Made by a program: the position numbers and the translations under genes. Shown here piece by piece: positions 44,803 through 57,952 of a stretch of DNA of 64,000 bases. Origin of the DNA: Diphasiastrum complanatum (taxonomy: Eukaryota > Streptophyta > Lycopodiopsida > Lycopodiales > Lycopodiaceae); assembly GCA_029204225.1 (NCBI GenBank), contig CM055106.1:43623003-43687002 (forward strand), read 5' to 3'. The stretch's first letter is position 1, and every line of letters begins with the position of its first letter. The notes under the pieces were generated by a model. It had not been told where the DNA came from and ran no database searches. It worked only from the letters and a program-made list of their open reading frames with translations.

Positions 44803-45451
44803 AGCTATTACTATTTAAAAAAATCAAAATTCATGAAGACTTCATTGTAAGTTAGCATACATGTAGCTTTTTCCAAGAATTGTGCAAAAAATAGACCACT
44901 CAAGAAGATAGAACTTCACAATTTCAAAATTTTCTATGGTCTCTTAAGATGTTATGTTGAGCTACATGAGGTCCATTTTCTCCAAAGATTAAGGTTTAAA
45001 ATCTTAAATATATATATCACTAGTCATAATGCCAAGTGTTTAGTTTTCCTTTTATTATGGAGGCAATTCCACAGGCAGAAATCTCATATGAAATTTGAAG
45101 CAGATTTTTGTGAGCCTTCCCACCACACTCTTATGTGGACATCTAGTAAAGAATTGACACAAAACATGGAAATTCATGTGCATGTAGAGAGCCAATGTAT
45201 GGGTGCCACATGCCACATGCACATTCTAGAAAAAATTGCATGCATGCGGTAATATGTCATCATTAGCTGCCACATGCAGATTCACTTAGCAACAAAATTT
45301 AGAAAAACAAGGTTAAAAAAATTGCAACAGCAATAATTTGCATGTGGTAATCTATCCTCATTAGCTACCACATGCAAATTCGCTTACTACATAATCCAAA
45401 AAACAAGGTTAAAAAAATGCGAAAGCAATTGTTTGCATTTGGCCATTATGT
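44803..45451 (+). repeat. Repeat R2, copy 2
   Basis: Direct repeat of 14828-15487. Slightly shorter through small deletions (for example near 45172). Confidence 0.8.
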
Positions 45452-47319
<1,868 letters not shown>

Positions 47320-47857
47320 AATGCACAAGGCATCTACTTCGTCTATGTCGTCTTCTTCTTGGTTTCATCAACCTTATCCACTCGAATACTCATATGGTAT
47401 CCAATACATATATATACATGATATTACAGGTGTACAGATGTGAAAGTACAGAGTGGATGTGTTGTCTGAAAGAGATCGTGGGTGGCTGCAGTTGTTGTCC
47501 AATCTGTTAGCGCAATTGCATGGGGCGAGCGTGAAAAGGGTGTGACGTCAGTTAGTACTAAAGTGAACGTTGGTGATGATGCAAAAAGCATATCACTTCT
47601 TATGAACAGCCTTAGGATTAGATTTACAGGGTGCCTTTGCTTTTAGGTCACCTTTGGCATTCTGTAAGATAGTGTCCCCTTTTTGCCTGTCACCATAACC
47701 TGTGTAAGAACAAAGTGTCGCGATTCGTGCGCCTTTTCTTCATATGTGCGAATTTTTGTGTAAATATGCAAACTACGTGACAACATTAGTAAATATACAG
47801 CATGAATGGAGGCAGATTAAAATGGGATTTAGGAGAGTAGAAGGAGTAAATCCAACA
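47320..47857 (-). mobile_element. LTR-E, minus strand, longest copy
   Basis: Starts TGTTGGATTTACTCC on the minus strand at 47857. It passes the GATAAGGTTGATGAAACCAAG point (about 47370) and continues with AAGAAGACGACATAG, so here the LTR is not fused to coding sequence. The true 3' end cannot be fixed. Confidence 0.7.
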
Positions 47858-47863
47858 CCCCCC

Positions 47864-48539
47864 TTAATCTGGATCCGTGAATGCCTTGATCTTTAGATTG
47901 AGCAATGCACAAAATTTGATGTGTGCATTAACACTGAGTGCTTTCGTGAAAATGTCTGCAACCATGTCCTGCGTTCTGTAGTACGTTAAGCTTACCTCTC
48001 TGTCGAGAACCTTGCCCCTGATGTAGTGATATCTTATCTCAATGTGCTTACTCCTAGAATGAAATCTAGGTTGGCCTATAAAGCAATAGCACTTTGGTTA
48101 TCACAAAATAAAATTGTAGGGATACAGATTGATGTCTGATAGCAAATTTCTCAACCAAAACGCTTCCTTAATAGATTGAGAGGCAGCAATATATTCTGCT
48201 TACTTAGAAGAAAGTGGGATAGAGGTTTGCTTACGACTGTTCCACAAAATGGGACCGTCGTTGAGGAAGAATATAAATCCAGATGTGAACTTATGATTTT
48301 CTGCATCTCCTCCCCAGCTTGCATCAGAATAGCTACTGAGCTGATGAAGATTGTCGTTGCTGACATCTCCATAGCAGATGCACTGGTCCATGGTAGCTCG
48401 AAAATATCTCTTGACTCGAATAAGAGTCTTCCAATGGGTAATTCCAGGATTAGCCATGTATTAGCTCAGTGAGCTAACATCAAAAGAGATATCTGGTCTT
48501 GTACAGACCATTGCGTACATGAGAGAATCTTGGTTTCAT
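47864..48539 (-). pseudogene. Copia-E reverse transcriptase end and RNase H, minus strand
   Basis: Open part 48457-48200: MANPGITHWKTLIRVKRYFR, CICYGDVSNDNLHQLSSYSD, GGDAENHKFTSGFIFFLNDG. Then SSK followed by a stop where other copies have a Glu-containing STEAEY motif, WLRNLLSDI-like, LFCDNQSAI (shifted) and the final KAFTDPD-like end at 47864. Oriented opposite to the main array. Confidence 0.8.
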
Positions 48540-48544
48540 CAACC

Positions 48545-49026
48545 TCATCCACTAGAATACTCAGATGGTATCCAATATATATATACATGATATTACAGGT
48601 GTGTAGATGTGAAAGTACAGAGTGGATGTATTGTCTGTAAGAGATCGTGGGTGGCTACAGTTGTTGTCTAATCTATTAGCACAGCTACATGTGGTGAGGT
48701 TGAAAAGGGTGCGACGTCAGTCAGTACAGAAGTGAACGTTGGTGATGACGCAAAAAGTGCATCACTTCTTATGAACAACCTTAGGATTAGATGTACAAGG
48801 TGCCTTTTCTTTTAGGACAGCTTTGGCATTTTGTAAGATAGTGTCCCCTTTTTGCTTGTCACCATAACCTGTGTAAGAACACAGTGTCGCGATTCGTTCG
48901 CCTTTTCTTCATCTGTGCAAATTTGCTTGTAAGTATGCAAACTGTGTGACAACGTTAGTAAATATGCAGCATGAATGGAGGCAGACTAAAATGGGATTTA
49001 GGAGAGTAGAAGGAGTAAATCCAACA
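48545..49026 (-). mobile_element. LTR-E, truncated and fused, minus strand
   Basis: Same fusion point as in the 57-64 kb array. With 47320-47857 it makes a two-LTR unit of about 1.17 kb period on this strand. Confidence 0.75.
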
Positions 49027-49365
49027 CTCTCTTGCATGACACAATCTCTCTATTTAGTGCATTTACCTTTAAATTTCAATACCAATAAGATCTTAGAGAT
49101 TGTGTGGTTTGTTAATATCAGTTATGAAGAATATCTCAATAATCACAAATCATATCCTTTTATTAACTTTAAAGTTTGAAGCTTGATTCCACTTGTGTGC
49201 ATTGGAAAGGACATATAAGAGAAAAATCAATCAACCTTTCAATGTGTCTTTTCATCGATTTTAATGAAGAATATACGAGTTGCATTATGTATCATTGATG
49301 CTAAACAACATCAGTTTATTGCATGCACAAATTCATACTTATTTTAAGTATCTAATTAATGCTTT
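49027..49365 (+). repeat. Repeat P, copy 2
   Basis: Begins CTCTTGCATGAC straight after LTR-E, as in the inverted junctions at 57292/57293 and 58267/58268. Confidence 0.75.
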
Positions 49366-49702
49366 TGCTTGTGTGTGTGTGTGTGTGTGTATAAAATAGG
49401 TTTTATATACCTGACTTCAAAGTTTAGAAAGGTCATATCACACCTCTATATATATTTAACTAAGGCTTTGAAGTTTAGAAAGGTGATATGTCGAACTAAA
49501 AGAGTCAAATCACTCTTCTTTCCCTAATAGATCACTATCGTCAATGATGGATAGATAAGAAAGTGTCTTTGGAGTCCTTAAATCATTGTGCTTTAAATAA
49601 GACAAATCGATGCCCATTCACAATAGCTTTTTATTTTAAAAAATTAATTTATATGTAATTCTCAACTCTCAATAAATCATGAAGATTTTAGCTTATTCCT
49701 TT
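49366..49702 (+). repeat. Copy of the 7045-7350 flank
   Basis: Opens with a short (TG)n and matches 7063-7350. Joined on the right to an LTR-A piece. Confidence 0.7.
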
Positions 49703-50161
49703 CTATAGGATCAGAGATTTAAGAGAGAGTGAAAGTAATTCAAGACGTAGAGATAATATTCAATCGTTAACTAGCGTAGTAAGATTACAACACAAAGTGC
49801 ACTATATTACTGTGAACTATTCTTGGGCACAAGAACGTGATCTGATTGTTATATTTACAACAACTTCATTCAGATTATTTATTTTATTATGTGTGCTCCA
49901 CTGTGAATGCTTTCTGATAATTTCTCTCTCACTCACTGATATTCACTCCATGACTCGCTCATAATATTTAATCTTGAAGGAAGCAAGGCTATCTTAGACG
50001 CCTAACTGTTTCGCTCCCTTCATGGTTGTCTTTGACACCTACAAGATATTCCTCCAGTCGATCTAAGTTATAGTCCAAATCTATAGTTTGGTAAAGATCC
50101 TATTATAATTTGCATATTTAGTTCGCTCTAATCATTCCGCATACATACAAGAAATCCAACG
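49703..50161 (+). mobile_element. LTR-A fragment, 3' part
   Basis: Matches the last 460 bases of LTR-A, slightly longer than the piece at 11585. It ends ATCCAACG. A decayed primer site TAGTATCAGAG follows at 50165. Confidence 0.8.
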
Positions 50162-50296
50162 AGCTAGTATCAGAGTAATACAAACCAACTAGTTGGTATC
50201 AGACCAGTAGGAACCCAACAAGTTGGTATCAAAACCATTGTTCCAAACTGTTATTAGTATTCAAGACTATCTTTACAATTTCTTAGATCATTCATC

Positions 50297-50591
50297 ATGG
50301 AAGGTACATCTTCAAAAATCTGCTTGTTCAATAAGTTCAACGGTGATGAATTCCACATGTGGAAATTCAAAATAAAGATGATACTCACTGAAAAAGAACT
50401 TTGCCCTTCATCTTCTAAATGGTGAATTGACCTTGCTTAAGGATGTATTTTATGTACCCAAACTGACAAAGAATTTACTATCAGTAAGCAAGCTCGCAGA
50501 TCAGGGATGTAGAGCCTTGTTCAATTTGACAATGTACTATTTTGGATAAGAACTCTAAAGAAGTCCTCTCTGAAAATAGAGGAGGCAATTA
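50297..50591 (+). pseudogene. Copia-A gag start fused to post-protease segment
   Basis: MEGTSSKICLFNKFNGDEFH, then MWKFKIKMILTEKE, then a jump to LLNGELTLLKDVFYVPKLTK and LLSVSKLADQGCRALF with a frame change. The gag-protease middle is missing, as at 12.2 kb. Cut at 50591 by LTR-B. Confidence 0.8.
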
Positions 50592-51360
50592 ATGTGATAG
50601 ACTATGTGATAAACAATTAGATAATCAGATAAATGACTGAAACTTTGGTCAGAAAACAAATTTATATAATTTTGAGTCTGAATCGATATACATTTCTTGT
50701 TGCCTTGTGGTATCTCTCTTACAAAGCATACGTAAGTGCGCAAGTGCATACATAAAAAAGTCAGTCTGAATCTAAGTCTGAGCTTGAATCTGAGAGTCTA
50801 TCTTATTATTATAAGTGCACATGTATTTATATTATCACAGGACAGGTCCTTTGGCCTTTTTCCTTCTGTAACAAAATCCATTCGTTTTCATGGTTGATAT
50901 TCAACAACGTTTTGGTTTCTCAGAGTCGAAAGATTCTCGAAAGATTTGTGACAGATTCTTGACATATTCTCGAAAGATCCTTGAATGATTCTCTGTTCAA
51001 GACAGATGTGTTGTTCTCAAAAGATTTGCGACAATATTTTGTTCGCGATAGTATCTTTGACAGTTTCTGCTTCGCAACAGTCTTCTTTTGAGACAAGTTC
51101 GCGATAATTTCAAGCTTCGAGGTTCAAGTTTGAACAAGAAATTGTTCGTGACAGTTTCACGACAATTATTTGTTTGAGTTTGTGTTCAAGCTTCTCAATT
51201 TCATGAATTGTTCGAGTTCGTGTTCAAGGTTCTCAATTTCGCGAATTGTTCAAGTTCATGTTTCACGAAGCGTTCGAGTTTCAGGTTTTTTTAACCTTCG
51301 TCAATTTGAGTATTGTGCACTTTGTTGGTAGAACTGAGACTTGTCTGTTGAGGTATTCTA
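50592..51360 (-). mobile_element. LTR-B, near complete, minus strand
   Basis: Complement of 27716-28432 with some extra bases; TATAAATA near 50826-50833 on the minus strand. Flanked on the right by the Copia-A integrase segment (HGYEPSLKHL), as at 13417 and 27715. Confidence 0.75.
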
Positions 51361-51458
51361 CACTTCTTTCGAAATCTTCCATGGCTACGAACCAAGTCTG
51401 AAGCACCTTCGAGAATCAATCGATTCTTGTTGCAGCACGACTTCGTTCCTAACTATGC
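51361..51458 (+). pseudogene. Two tiny Copia-A pieces
   Basis: An integrase piece (FEIFHGYEPSLKHLR) fused at about 51412 to a reverse transcriptase piece (NRFLLQHDFVPN), then repeat P at 51459. The last junction equals the one at 2000. Confidence 0.75.
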
Positions 51459-51900
51459 CATTTACCTTTGAGTTTCAATACCAATAAGATCTTAGAGATT
51501 GTGTGGTTTGTTAATATCGGTTATGAAGAATATCTCAATAATCACAAATCATATCCTTTTATTAACTTTAAAGTTTGAAGCTTAATTCCACTTGTGTGCA
51601 TTGGAAAGGACGTATAAGAGAAAAATCAATCAACCTTGCAATGTGTCTCTATCGATTGTAATGAAGAATATAGGAGTTGCATTGTCAAATGAGATTTCCA
51701 CTCCATGTGTTCTTTCGATAAAGAAATGGACAAATGTATCAATGATGTTAAACAACATGAATTTATTGCATGCACAAATTCATACTTATTTTAAGTATCT
51801 AATTAATGCTTATGCTAGAGAATTGCTTAGTTTATGGTGAGATGTTTTAATTCCACCTTAATAAAAATTGTAGAAAAGCAAAGGAGATTGCTTTTCTTAC
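51459..51900 (+). repeat. Repeat P, copy 3, with adjacent GRP flank
   Basis: Matches 2003-2400. The plus-strand ORF 51592-51840 is conserved in sister copies, but so is the other strand, so DNA duplication alone explains it. Confidence 0.7.
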
Positions 51901-52288
51901 TTTTTAATCACAACTATCTCAGATCAGATCTATTAGATCTATTCCATTTTTCAAGAATTTGATTCTATATCATGAAAAAATGTTCGAGATTCGATCAATC
52001 GATACTTCTGAACAACGACCTCTTTTTGACCAAATCTAGCAGATTTGACCAATTTTTGTTATTTACTCTGATATCTTAGATCCAAATGGATCTTAAGATT
52101 GGTGATATGAATAGCTTTCTTAACAATCAGATAAGATTTTAAACAAGCAAATCCACTCAAATCAAGCAAAATCAATCCTAAACTAACCCTAAAATGCAGA
52201 TCTAACACTATTCATGACACGACAAGATGTCTAATGCAAGCTAACCATCCAACAATCATGCTGCAAACTGAAAAATTGGCATAGCTCC
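51901..52288 (-). mobile_element. Gypsy-G leader fragment
   Basis: Matches 38020-38140 fused to 38880-39162, an internal deletion of about 740 bases. No ORF. Confidence 0.65.
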
Positions 52289-52305
52289 CTGGCAACGGCG
52301 CCAAA
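52289..52305 (-). promoter_or_regulatory. Primer-binding site of Gypsy-G, second copy
   Basis: The minus strand reads TTTGGCGCCGTTGCCAGGGAG, closer to the Athila/Tat consensus than the copy at 39163. Confidence 0.8.
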
Positions 52306-52307
52306 AT

Positions 52308-52630
52308 TGTAGTGGGTTTCTTTCCTTGCATAACCTGAATCCAAGATCTAGTCAATCTAGCATCAAAGAGACGGAGTTAGTTGTCATGCATAGGTTCGTT
52401 CCCATGAGAGCGATAGTTTAGTTCAGATTTCAACATAAATAGAGGATTGACATTTAGGCCCTGCGACATTAAAAGTCTCGCAAAAAGGCCTAAAGTCCTT
52501 TTATTGACTTTTAACTAATCAATCAAATAACTATGTGATCATCGGTTGGACTTACACATGCAGGGTGCCAAATCCCTCTCACTTATTAACTAGGATTAGG
52601 GTTTCCTTGGGATCCGCAAACCCTCCAACA
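52308..52630 (-). mobile_element. LTR-G with internal deletion (323 bp)
   Basis: Both ends match the complete LTR-G at 39181-39917, but about 410 bases in the middle, including the TATA box, are gone. It cannot act as a promoter. Confidence 0.85.
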
Positions 52631-53174
52631 GTTAGATGCTTCAAAAGAAAACACTAATGATACTCAAAAGGATCAAAGGTGTTCAATTACATCAAACTTA
52701 GTCTTGATCGTTAGTTTCTTGTGTAGGATGCTCAAAACAATGGATTCAGAATCAAGCAAGCTTGAATCAAATCAAAAAGTGCTCACTCGGATTTTGGACC
52801 TCTCCCTACCCTCTTTAAGAGCTTATAACTCTTGACAGACACGATTTGGTATCAATTTCTATGGACAGTACTCTTCATACTTTCCATCAAGCTATAACAC
52901 CACTATCTTTGGACCAACTAGCAAGGAAATAGAAGGGATTGACAGTCACCGATTTTCACACATGCGGAATTCCAAAATTCCATACAATCACTGTTCAGAC
53001 CTGAAAAATCAATTAGCTCTCAAATTCTTGAACAATCAGAGATGTTAGCATGCAAAGCTTAATTTGGCTAAGATACCATGACAAAATTTCCAAAATGTTC
53101 ACACGTGTGGGAATGATCCACAAGTATGATTGATCTTATTAAGCTTTATGATTATCACAATAACTTCATTCTAG
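52631..53174 (-). mobile_element. Copia-D leader and LTR-D end
   Basis: Third copy of the Copia-D piece next to LTR-G. The primer site is degraded near 53070; LTR-D sequence runs from about 53081 to 53174, where it is cut by the CA/TG tract of the GRP block. Confidence 0.75.
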
Positions 53175-53199
53175 AAAAGTGTAGAAAGGCGTGCGCACG

Positions 53200-53233
<34 letters not shown>

Positions 53234-53490
53234 AACACATTTATATGTATGTATGTATAAACACACCCACATATGTAAAAACCTATTTACACACATGCGC
53301 GTGTGTGTGTGTGTGTGCGCGCACACACACACACACACCAACACATTGATATGTATGTATATATACAAACACCCACATATGTACACATGTGGGTGTGTGT
53401 ATATATACATACATATCAATGTGTTGGTGTGTGGGTGTGGGCGTGGGCGTGGGCGTGGGCATGTGCGTGTGCGTGTGCGTGTGCATGTGC
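53175..53490. repeat. CA/TG simple-sequence tract of the right GRP block
   Basis: Inverted counterpart of 6331-6640. ORFs here are repeat translations. Contains the palindrome-rich words CACCCACATATGTACACATG and GTGGGTGT. Confidence 0.9.
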
Positions 53491-53752
53491 GTGTTTAATT
53501 TGATAAATGCCTGGAGGTCTATGCAAGATTTTGATTGTGCAATATCTTTTTTAAAATTTCTATGAGTAACAAGACAACACAAGGTGGGTGCCATATATCT
53601 ATTTTTGTCAAATCTATCTCCAGTCAGACGAGCGAAGTTAGTTTTTCAGATTTGTCAGAAACAACCATTTAAGTGAGTTTTTTTTAAAATCCAAAATAGT
53701 AATTGTGAACCCTCGCTAAGCTAACACTCATACTCACTTTTACTTCAATCAT
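53491..53752. repeat. Non-coding flank of the GRP block
   Basis: Matches the complement of 5230-5367 plus 6236-6330. No coding signal. Confidence 0.6.
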
Positions 53753-54250
53753 GTCTTCCTCTACTGAAATTGATAGCTCGGCATCACCCAAATGCCGCAT
53801 AAGCGTGATGTTCCTACTGAGACGAGCATCATGGCTTTGGCTAGCACTGAATTAGTGGTGGAATGGTTAACCCTTGCTGAGCCCTTGCTCAAGGCGATGG
53901 GCATCCATTCACGTATCCTCAAACAAAATCAGTATGGAGTCTATAAGTATGGCTTTTGACACTTGGGATGAGGCCAAGGCGAAGTTTCATGTTAAGTACC
54001 AAGGTGCGCGTGACTGAGGCCACCCTTGTTGTTGTAGGGATAGTTGCTGGCCCTAGGTCCAATCTATTTCATAAGGTGGCCCAGAGTGTTATTAAGCCTT
54101 TCCTAGACACTCGTACGACTCAATTGTAGACCAACAAATATGGCTACCTCATTGAAACCTTCATCTTGGATTATGTAGTCCAAGTTGCCACCAAACTTTT
54201 GAACCACTTCCTTATGGTGGGCAACCTGTGCAGGAGAGGGTTGCATTTTT
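53753..54250 (+). pseudogene. Gypsy-G 3' ORF, N-terminal part with start codon
   Basis: ATG at 53753 reads MSSSTEIDSSASPKCRISVM, then shifts frame; LTLAEPLLKAMGIHSRILKQ and NQYGVYKYGF follow, then KVRVTEATLVVVGIVAGPRS, VIKPFLDTRTTQL, a TAG, TNKYGYLIETFILDYV and LLNHFLMVGNLCRRG. It ends at the AG tract. This is the only copy that shows the likely protein start. A homologue at 18672 carries the coiled-coil remainder. Function unknown. Confidence 0.6.
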
Positions 54251-54261
54251 TTTCTTTTTGA

Positions 54262-54264
<3 letters not shown>

Positions 54265-54335
<71 letters not shown>
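54265..54335. repeat. (AG)35 microsatellite
   Basis: Inverted counterpart of the (TC)30 at 4885-4944. Confidence 0.97.
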
Positions 54336-54338
<3 letters not shown>

Positions 54339-55253
54339 TTTTTTAAATCATATGTTTTCATGTATTCACTTAAGTGCCACACTTTGTAATAAGATTGTGG
54401 GTGAACTAATTTGAGTAATGTAACTACATTTCAATTACTATTTTCAATTTGTAAAATTAATTTTTTAATGGAGGTGCCTCCTTGTGTGGAATTTGCGCGC
54501 CTCCCATTTCTTTTATTATCAAAAGGTGCATGTAAAAACAATTCACCTTTTGTTACGTGTATCTTTTGATTGGAATGTTGATGTAAAAAAAAATTATGAA
54601 AATAAAGGTTAAAAAGAAAGGAAAAGATATTTTAGTGTCGAGGAAGATCCGCATCCTTGACTGTTCCATGGTAGGAGGGACCTTCTGCCTTAGGCTACCA
54701 TTCTTGGATGAAAGCCCTTCCTCAGCGAAACGTCCTCGGATGCATATGGGGGACCTCCACCCCCGTCCTGTCAAGTAGAGATTCCATTTGAGAGGAGTGC
54801 ATTTGAGCCCCCCCAAGCTGTGAAGATGCCAATGCCAATAGTCCTTAGACAAAAAAGAGTGGAAAGGCCTTGAAAAGATATTTTAGTGTCGAGGAAGATA
54901 TTTGAGTGGAAAGGCCTTGAAAAGATATTTTAGCGTCTCCTTGCTATGCTAGGGCTGGTGTATCAACTGCGCCTCAAGCCCCAGATGATGATGATTCATC
55001 GAGAATTTTGTGTATTGTAGGGCCAGAAGATCTAGACGATTAGGTTGTGGAGTCTTAGTGGAGCAGCCTGGAGGAAATTGCAGCAAGCGAGACCGAGCGA
55101 GGTGGTATAACTTAAGCTCTAACTCTCGACTAACATTATCAGTCAGGCTTTTCAAAGGATTATAGCATCTCAAGTCGACGAGCCAATATCTGCTGTAGTA
55201 TTGTTTATGAATCTGTTGAATCTATCATGACAATAGTAGTACGAATTGGCAAG
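54336..55253 (+). repeat. Upstream flank of the GRP gene
   Basis: Shared with 3968-4884 in inverted form. Would include promoter and 5' untranslated region of the GRP gene. An in-frame upstream ATG at 55227 is conserved in both copies. No TATA box can be assigned with confidence. ORFs on both strands (54553-54852 -, 54949-55173 -) match no family. Confidence 0.5.
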
Positions 55254-56039
55254 ATGGATAGAAATGAGGTAGCTAATAGAAAGTTATTGCTTTTCATCGC
55301 TTGTATATGGTTGCTTTGTGTGGAAGTAGTGCATGCCCGTGATAATACCTTTAAGCCCGTGCGGACGGTTCTACGTTACTCACAGCCTAATGCTGCTGCA
55401 ACAACGTCCGAGGCATCGTCACATTTTACAGAAAAGAATGTTGCTGGTACAGATCACGGAGCTGGCAGCTCTGATAATTCCAATTACTACGCCGACAGCC
55501 AAAGTCGAAGTCCAGATCATGGATTAAATTCAATCGATCGAAAGAAATTTGGAATTGGACTTGACCTTGGTCATGAGAATAACAATATTGGATTGGGTCG
55601 CGGAAATGGCATCGGAGTGGGTATAGAAAACGGTGCCAGCACAGAAATTGGAACACGAATAGGCGTTCGCATACTCAATGGAGCTACAAGTGCTCATGAT
55701 AGAGGTTCTGGCTCTGGTCAAGATCTGGGAGCTGGAAATGCAAACGGTAGTGGTTCTGATTTAGGTGGCGAAGGTGCTGTTGGGCAAGGCGGTGGAGCTG
55801 GAGGTGGACATATTGGTAGTGGTGCTACAGGTGGTTCTAAAGGTGGCAGTGGTCAAGGAAATAGAGCAGGAGGCGGTGGCTCAGGGGGAAACGAAAATGG
55901 AAATACTGTTACTGGAAAAGGAGATGGTAATGATAGTGGTAGCGGAAAAGGAAATGAAAATTCTGCCCCTGGAAAAGAAGAACGTGCGGGACATGGTGCT
56001 GGCAAAGGTAGCGGGAGAGGAAAAGAAAATGGAAATTAA
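55254..56039 (+). CDS. Secreted glycine-rich protein (GRP), intact
   Basis: A single-exon ORF of 261 residues from ATG 55254. An in-frame ATG at 55227 would add nine residues; 55254 is preferred because it puts the basic start (MDRNEVANRK) directly before the hydrophobic core LLLFIACIWLLCV, with a plausible cleavage after VVHA at residue 28. The mature part has a Ser/Asn/Asp-rich section (residues about 45-95) and then a long Gly-rich body with GIGLDLG, GSGSGQDLGAG, GGGAGGGHIGSGATGG and Asn/Lys-containing GKGNENS units. It has no Cys after the signal peptide, no membrane span and no known domain. Secreted plant glycine-rich proteins often go to the cell wall or extracellular matrix, but the role here is unknown. 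A frameshifted twin is at 3181 and partial copies at 9225 and 10055. Confidence 0.75.
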   Translation: MDRNEVANRKLLLFIACIWLLCVEVVHARDNTFKPVRTVLRYSQPNAAATTSEASSHFTEKNVAGTDHGAGSSDNSNYYADSQSRSPDHGLNSIDRKKFGIGLDLGHENNNIGLGRGNGIGVGIENGASTEIGTRIGVRILNGATSAHDRGSGSGQDLGAGNANGSGSDLGGEGAVGQGGGAGGGHIGSGATGGSKGGSGQGNRAGGGGSGGNENGNTVTGKGDGNDSGSGKGNENSAPGKEERAGHGAGKGSGRGKENGN

Positions 56040-56940
56040 TATTGCTCCCAGAAATGGACAGTGATTGGGTGGTGAATCGATTACATTTCACCTCTAATTC
56101 TCAGCCTGTCACTGTGTATACTGAGAATTTTTAATTGAGTACACAATGATAGTTACTAGTGGCATCTACTAGCGGTCAAGAGATTGGTATAGTATTGATG
56201 TGAATAGAGATGGCAATGAGCTGACAAGGAATTAGACCAAGAATTGGAATGTAAAATCAAGACACTCAGAGAGTCAAAATAGGTACTGTACACCCTTTAA
56301 AAACTTAAAGGACAATAATGTGGTTGAATTTATGTCAAACTTTATCAGAGTATTTTTCTTCCTCCTCAGCAAACTGAAATATCTAGAGCTGCAACCATCC
56401 TCAACCCTTCAATAAAGCATATGAATATGTAATATTTTAAGTATCTATCCATATGTTTTTCATTGAAACAACATCAAAATATGAATCTCTTTCCGCACAA
56501 TATGTTCTGATCATTGGTGACATGCATGCAATATTTGTATTTTCTTGCATTGATACATTGAAAATTTGTGCTAACAATCATCAACATTGTTGCTCATATC
56601 TTAATATGGGAATCCATTTCCTAAAATTCATGAACACTAGCATAATACCTTTTTTACAATAGCTTATTGCAAAGGAAGAACATTTGAAAGTTCACATATT
56701 AGATAAAACAACGCTTGTCCATGGTGATAATTGCGATGTGTATGATTTATTTTTTTCCTATATTGTAGAACGCAAGTAATAAAAACAATCTCCAAATAAA
56801 AAACCTGTAATTTGCTTTTGTACAATTCCCATTATAAAAAGGTGGAATTAAAACATCTCACCATAAACTAAGCCATTGACAACATGCATGCTTTTGTCTC
56901 TAGCATAAGCATTAATCAGATACATAAAATAAGTATGAAT
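56040..56940 (+). repeat. Downstream flank of the GRP gene
   Basis: Contains AATAAA at 56411, a possible poly(A) signal. Repeated at 2341-3180, 9601-10054, 10459-11280 and 30447-30860. Confidence 0.6.
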
Positions 56941-57292
56941 TTGTGCATGCAATAAATTGATGTTGTTTAACATCAATGATACATTTGTCCATTTCTTAAT
57001 CAAAAGAACACATGGAATGGAAATCTCATTTGACAATGCAACTCCTATATTCTTCATTACAATCGATGAGAGACACATTGAAACGTTGATTGATTTTTCT
57101 CTTATACGTCCTTTCCAATGCACACAAGTGGAATCAAGCTTCAAACCCTAAAGTTAATAAAAGGATAGGATTTGTGATTATTGAGATATTCTTCATAACC
57201 GATATTAACAAACCACACAATCTCTAAGATCTTATTGGTATTGAAACTCAAAGGTAAATGCACTACATAGAGAGACTGTGTCATGCAAGAGA
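56941..57292 (-). repeat. Repeat P, copy 4
   Basis: Reverse complement of copy 1. The plus-strand ORF 56957-57151 (64 codons) differs from the one at 2103-2294 by only a few residues. No family recognised. Confidence 0.7.
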
Positions 57293-57795
57293 GTCTTGGA
57301 TTTACTCCTTCTACTCTCTTAAATCCCATTTTAGTCTGCCTCCATTCATGCTACATATTTACTAATGTTATCATGCAGTCTGCATATTTACACGCAAATT
57401 CGCACAGATGAAGAAAAGGCGAACGAATCGCGACGCAGTGTTCTTACACAGGTTATGGTGATAGGCGAAAAGGGGAGACTATCTTACAGAATGCCAAAGG
57501 TGCCCTAAAAGCAAAGGCACCCTGTAACTCTAATCCTAAGGCTGTTCATAAGAAGTGACGCACTTTTCGCATCATCACCAACGCTCACTTCAGTATGGAC
57601 TGAAGTCGCACCCTTTTCAAGTTCACCACATGCAGCTGCGCTAACAGTTTGGACAACGACTGCAACCACCCACGGTATCTTACAGACAATACATCCACTC
57701 TGTACTTTCACATATGCACACTTGTAATATCATGTATATATATATATTGGATACCATCTGAGTATTCGAGTGGATGAGGTTGATGAAACCAAGAA

Positions 57796-57952
57796 TCTCT
57801 CATGTACGCAATGGTCTGTACAAGACCGGATATCTCTTTTGTTGTTAGCTGACTCAGCCAATACATGGCTAATCTTGGAATTACCCATTGGAAGGCTCTT
57901 ATTCGAGTCAAGAGATATTTTCGAGCTACCATGGACCAGTGCATCTGCTATG
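57796..57952 (+). pseudogene. Array unit 1: Copia-E fragment
   Basis: Only the SLMYAMVCTRPDISFVVS to MDQCICY part remains. At about 57953 it is replaced by repeat P (copy 5, 57953-58267, minus strand), which then joins the next LTR-E. It thus holds a piece of the GRP block inside the array. Confidence 0.75.

Noticed and set aside
53171-53594. Histidine/threonine/valine-rich ORFs
   Set aside because: CA/TG tract translations in the right GRP block, as on the left.
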